DNA of 5,615 nucleotides from a bacterium (GTDB taxonomy: Bacteria > Patescibacteriota > Minisyncoccia > Minisyncoccales > UBA10102). Both the position numbers and the translations under genes were made by a program. Shown here one piece after another: positions 5,005-5,615 of the stretch. The stretch covers positions 1 to 5,615 of the forward strand of contig JAUSJU010000008.1 in NCBI GenBank assembly GCA_030647175.1, written 5' to 3'. How positions within the stretch are numbered: the first letter of the stretch is position 1; the number at the start of each line of letters is the position of its first letter. The notes below the pieces were generated by a model, which saw only the letters and a list, made by a program, of their open reading frames with translations, was not told where the DNA came from and searched no databases.

Positions 5005-5610
5005 AATACTCTCCACCTCTTTTCTTCTTTTCGAGAAAAGGTCCGAAGGATAAATCTCTAAAAGCTGTAATCCTTGTTTCTGACAAAGGATTCTTTTTCT
5101 TTCCATCCCTTCATCATATTCCTTCAGTTCTCTCGCCAGTCCAAAGTATTCAATACGTACATTCCTCACTACAAAATCTGCCGTCATCTTCGTACCGTCA
5201 TAAGGAACATGCCTCTCATGTGGAATTTTATTGGCGAGAAACCAATCATCAATGATCCTTTCTGCAAATGAATCGCAAGAGTGCCCATCATTTGCTTCAC
5301 ACTTTGCTGTGAACTTTTGCTTATTCGGTTCAAATCCTGCTAGCCGTATCGCTTTATTCCAACTTCCAAAACGCTCCCGATATATTCTTAAATCTCCAAA
5401 TTCTCTTTTCAAGGGGATTCTTCCTTGCTGAACATAAAATTCTTTTATTCTTCCGAGAAGATCTGCGAGCGTATACCTTTCTTTATACTGATACGGCTCA
5501 AGGTTTCGATGAATCTTCCCAAGATAATCTTCTGGATGTTCTCTCTTATATTTTTCAAATCCTTTCCTGTATTTTTTATACCATCTCTTTTCCGCTTCGG
5601 ATCTCTGCAC
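4990..5610 (-). CDS. Nuclease-like protein with a homing-endonuclease-associated repeat (possibly 5'-incomplete)
   Basis: At least 206 residues. The N-terminal 1-45 is very basic and helical. Residues about 47-96 (ending FGSWNKAIRLAGFEPN, 81-96) match the homing endonuclease-associated repeat, a DNA-binding helix-turn-helix-like unit also found beside HNH and other nucleases. The C-terminal part, about 113-206, looks like a restriction-endonuclease-like fold: Glu117 in a helix, Asp145 in ADFVV, Glu154 in RIEYFG, a YDEGMERK helix (165-172) and a final strand LLEIYPSDL (183-191). Asp145...Glu154 could be the metal site of a PD-(D/E)xK-type core, but the usual lysine of ExK is absent and may have moved (Lys163 or Lys172); this is inference. 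The start given is a GTG 5 nt from the window edge with no visible Shine-Dalgarno and an open frame before it, so the gene may continue. It is convergent with bL28 and overlaps it by 15 bp. It could be a free-standing homing endonuclease or a relic of one. Confidence 0.75.
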   Translation of the reverse strand: MQRSEAEKRWYKKYRKGFEKYKREHPEDYLGKIHRNLEPYQYKERYTLADLLGRIKEFYVQQGRIPLKREFGDLRIYRERFGSWNKAIRLAGFEPNKQKFTAKCEANDGHSCDSFAERIIDDWFLANKIPHERHVPYDGTKMTADFVVRNVRIEYFGLARELKEYDEGMERKRILCQKQGLQLLEIYPSDLFSKRRKEVESILRKL

Positions 5611-5615
5611 AGAAG

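Noticed and set aside
5005..5431. Plus-strand frames of 65-101 codons in the right-hand region.
   Set aside because: They lie antisense to the nuclease-like gene, which has recognisable domains, and show no start signals.

Overview
The window looks like a piece of a bacterial chromosome carrying the str operon (ribosomal proteins uS12 and uS7, EF-G, EF-Tu) plus a handful of small accessory genes. Compact spacing, an unusually long uS12 with a 13-residue insertion, a divergent two-CxxC bL28, a short group-3 site-2 protease and a small Phd/YefM-like protein between fusA and tuf together suggest a candidate-phyla-radiation (Patescibacteria, probably Parcubacteria/Paceibacteria) genome. That assignment is an inference from gene character, not from a marker search. 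The genetic code appears standard: no in-frame TGA is needed and TGA is used as a stop.

Minus strand, read right to left from 3739: rpsL (uS12), rpsG (uS7, 2 nt after rpsL), then a 431-nt gap that holds an opposite-strand gene, then fusA (EF-G), a 66-residue Phd/YefM-like protein that begins 1 nt after the fusA stop, and the first 24 codons of tuf (EF-Tu), cut by the window edge. A promoter with a -35 of TTGACA, 17-nt spacing and an extended -10 drives rpsL.

Plus strand: two small hydrophobic proteins of unknown function, 95 and 66 residues, sit as separate units. Each has a strong Shine-Dalgarno and a rho-independent terminator, and the first also has a near-consensus promoter. The first lies between rpsG and fusA, with its promoter starting 3 bp from the fusA start codon. 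The second lies upstream of rpsL, divergent from it.

Right part: a minus-strand M50 site-2 protease and a plus-strand bL28 gene diverge from a 57-bp spacer. I read two overlapping extended -10 promoters in it, placed so that both mRNAs would begin at or next to the start codon. The bL28 3' end overlaps by 15 bp the 3' end of a convergent minus-strand gene for a nuclease-like protein with a homing-endonuclease-associated repeat, which may continue past the right edge.

The core translation genes (fusA, tuf, bL28; weakly rpsL and rpsG) lack a good Shine-Dalgarno, while the two small membrane proteins have excellent ones. No rRNA, tRNA, CRISPR array, insertion sequence or long repeat was seen. 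The most notable points are the opposite-strand unit inside the str operon, the predicted divergent leaderless promoters, and the unusual endonuclease.
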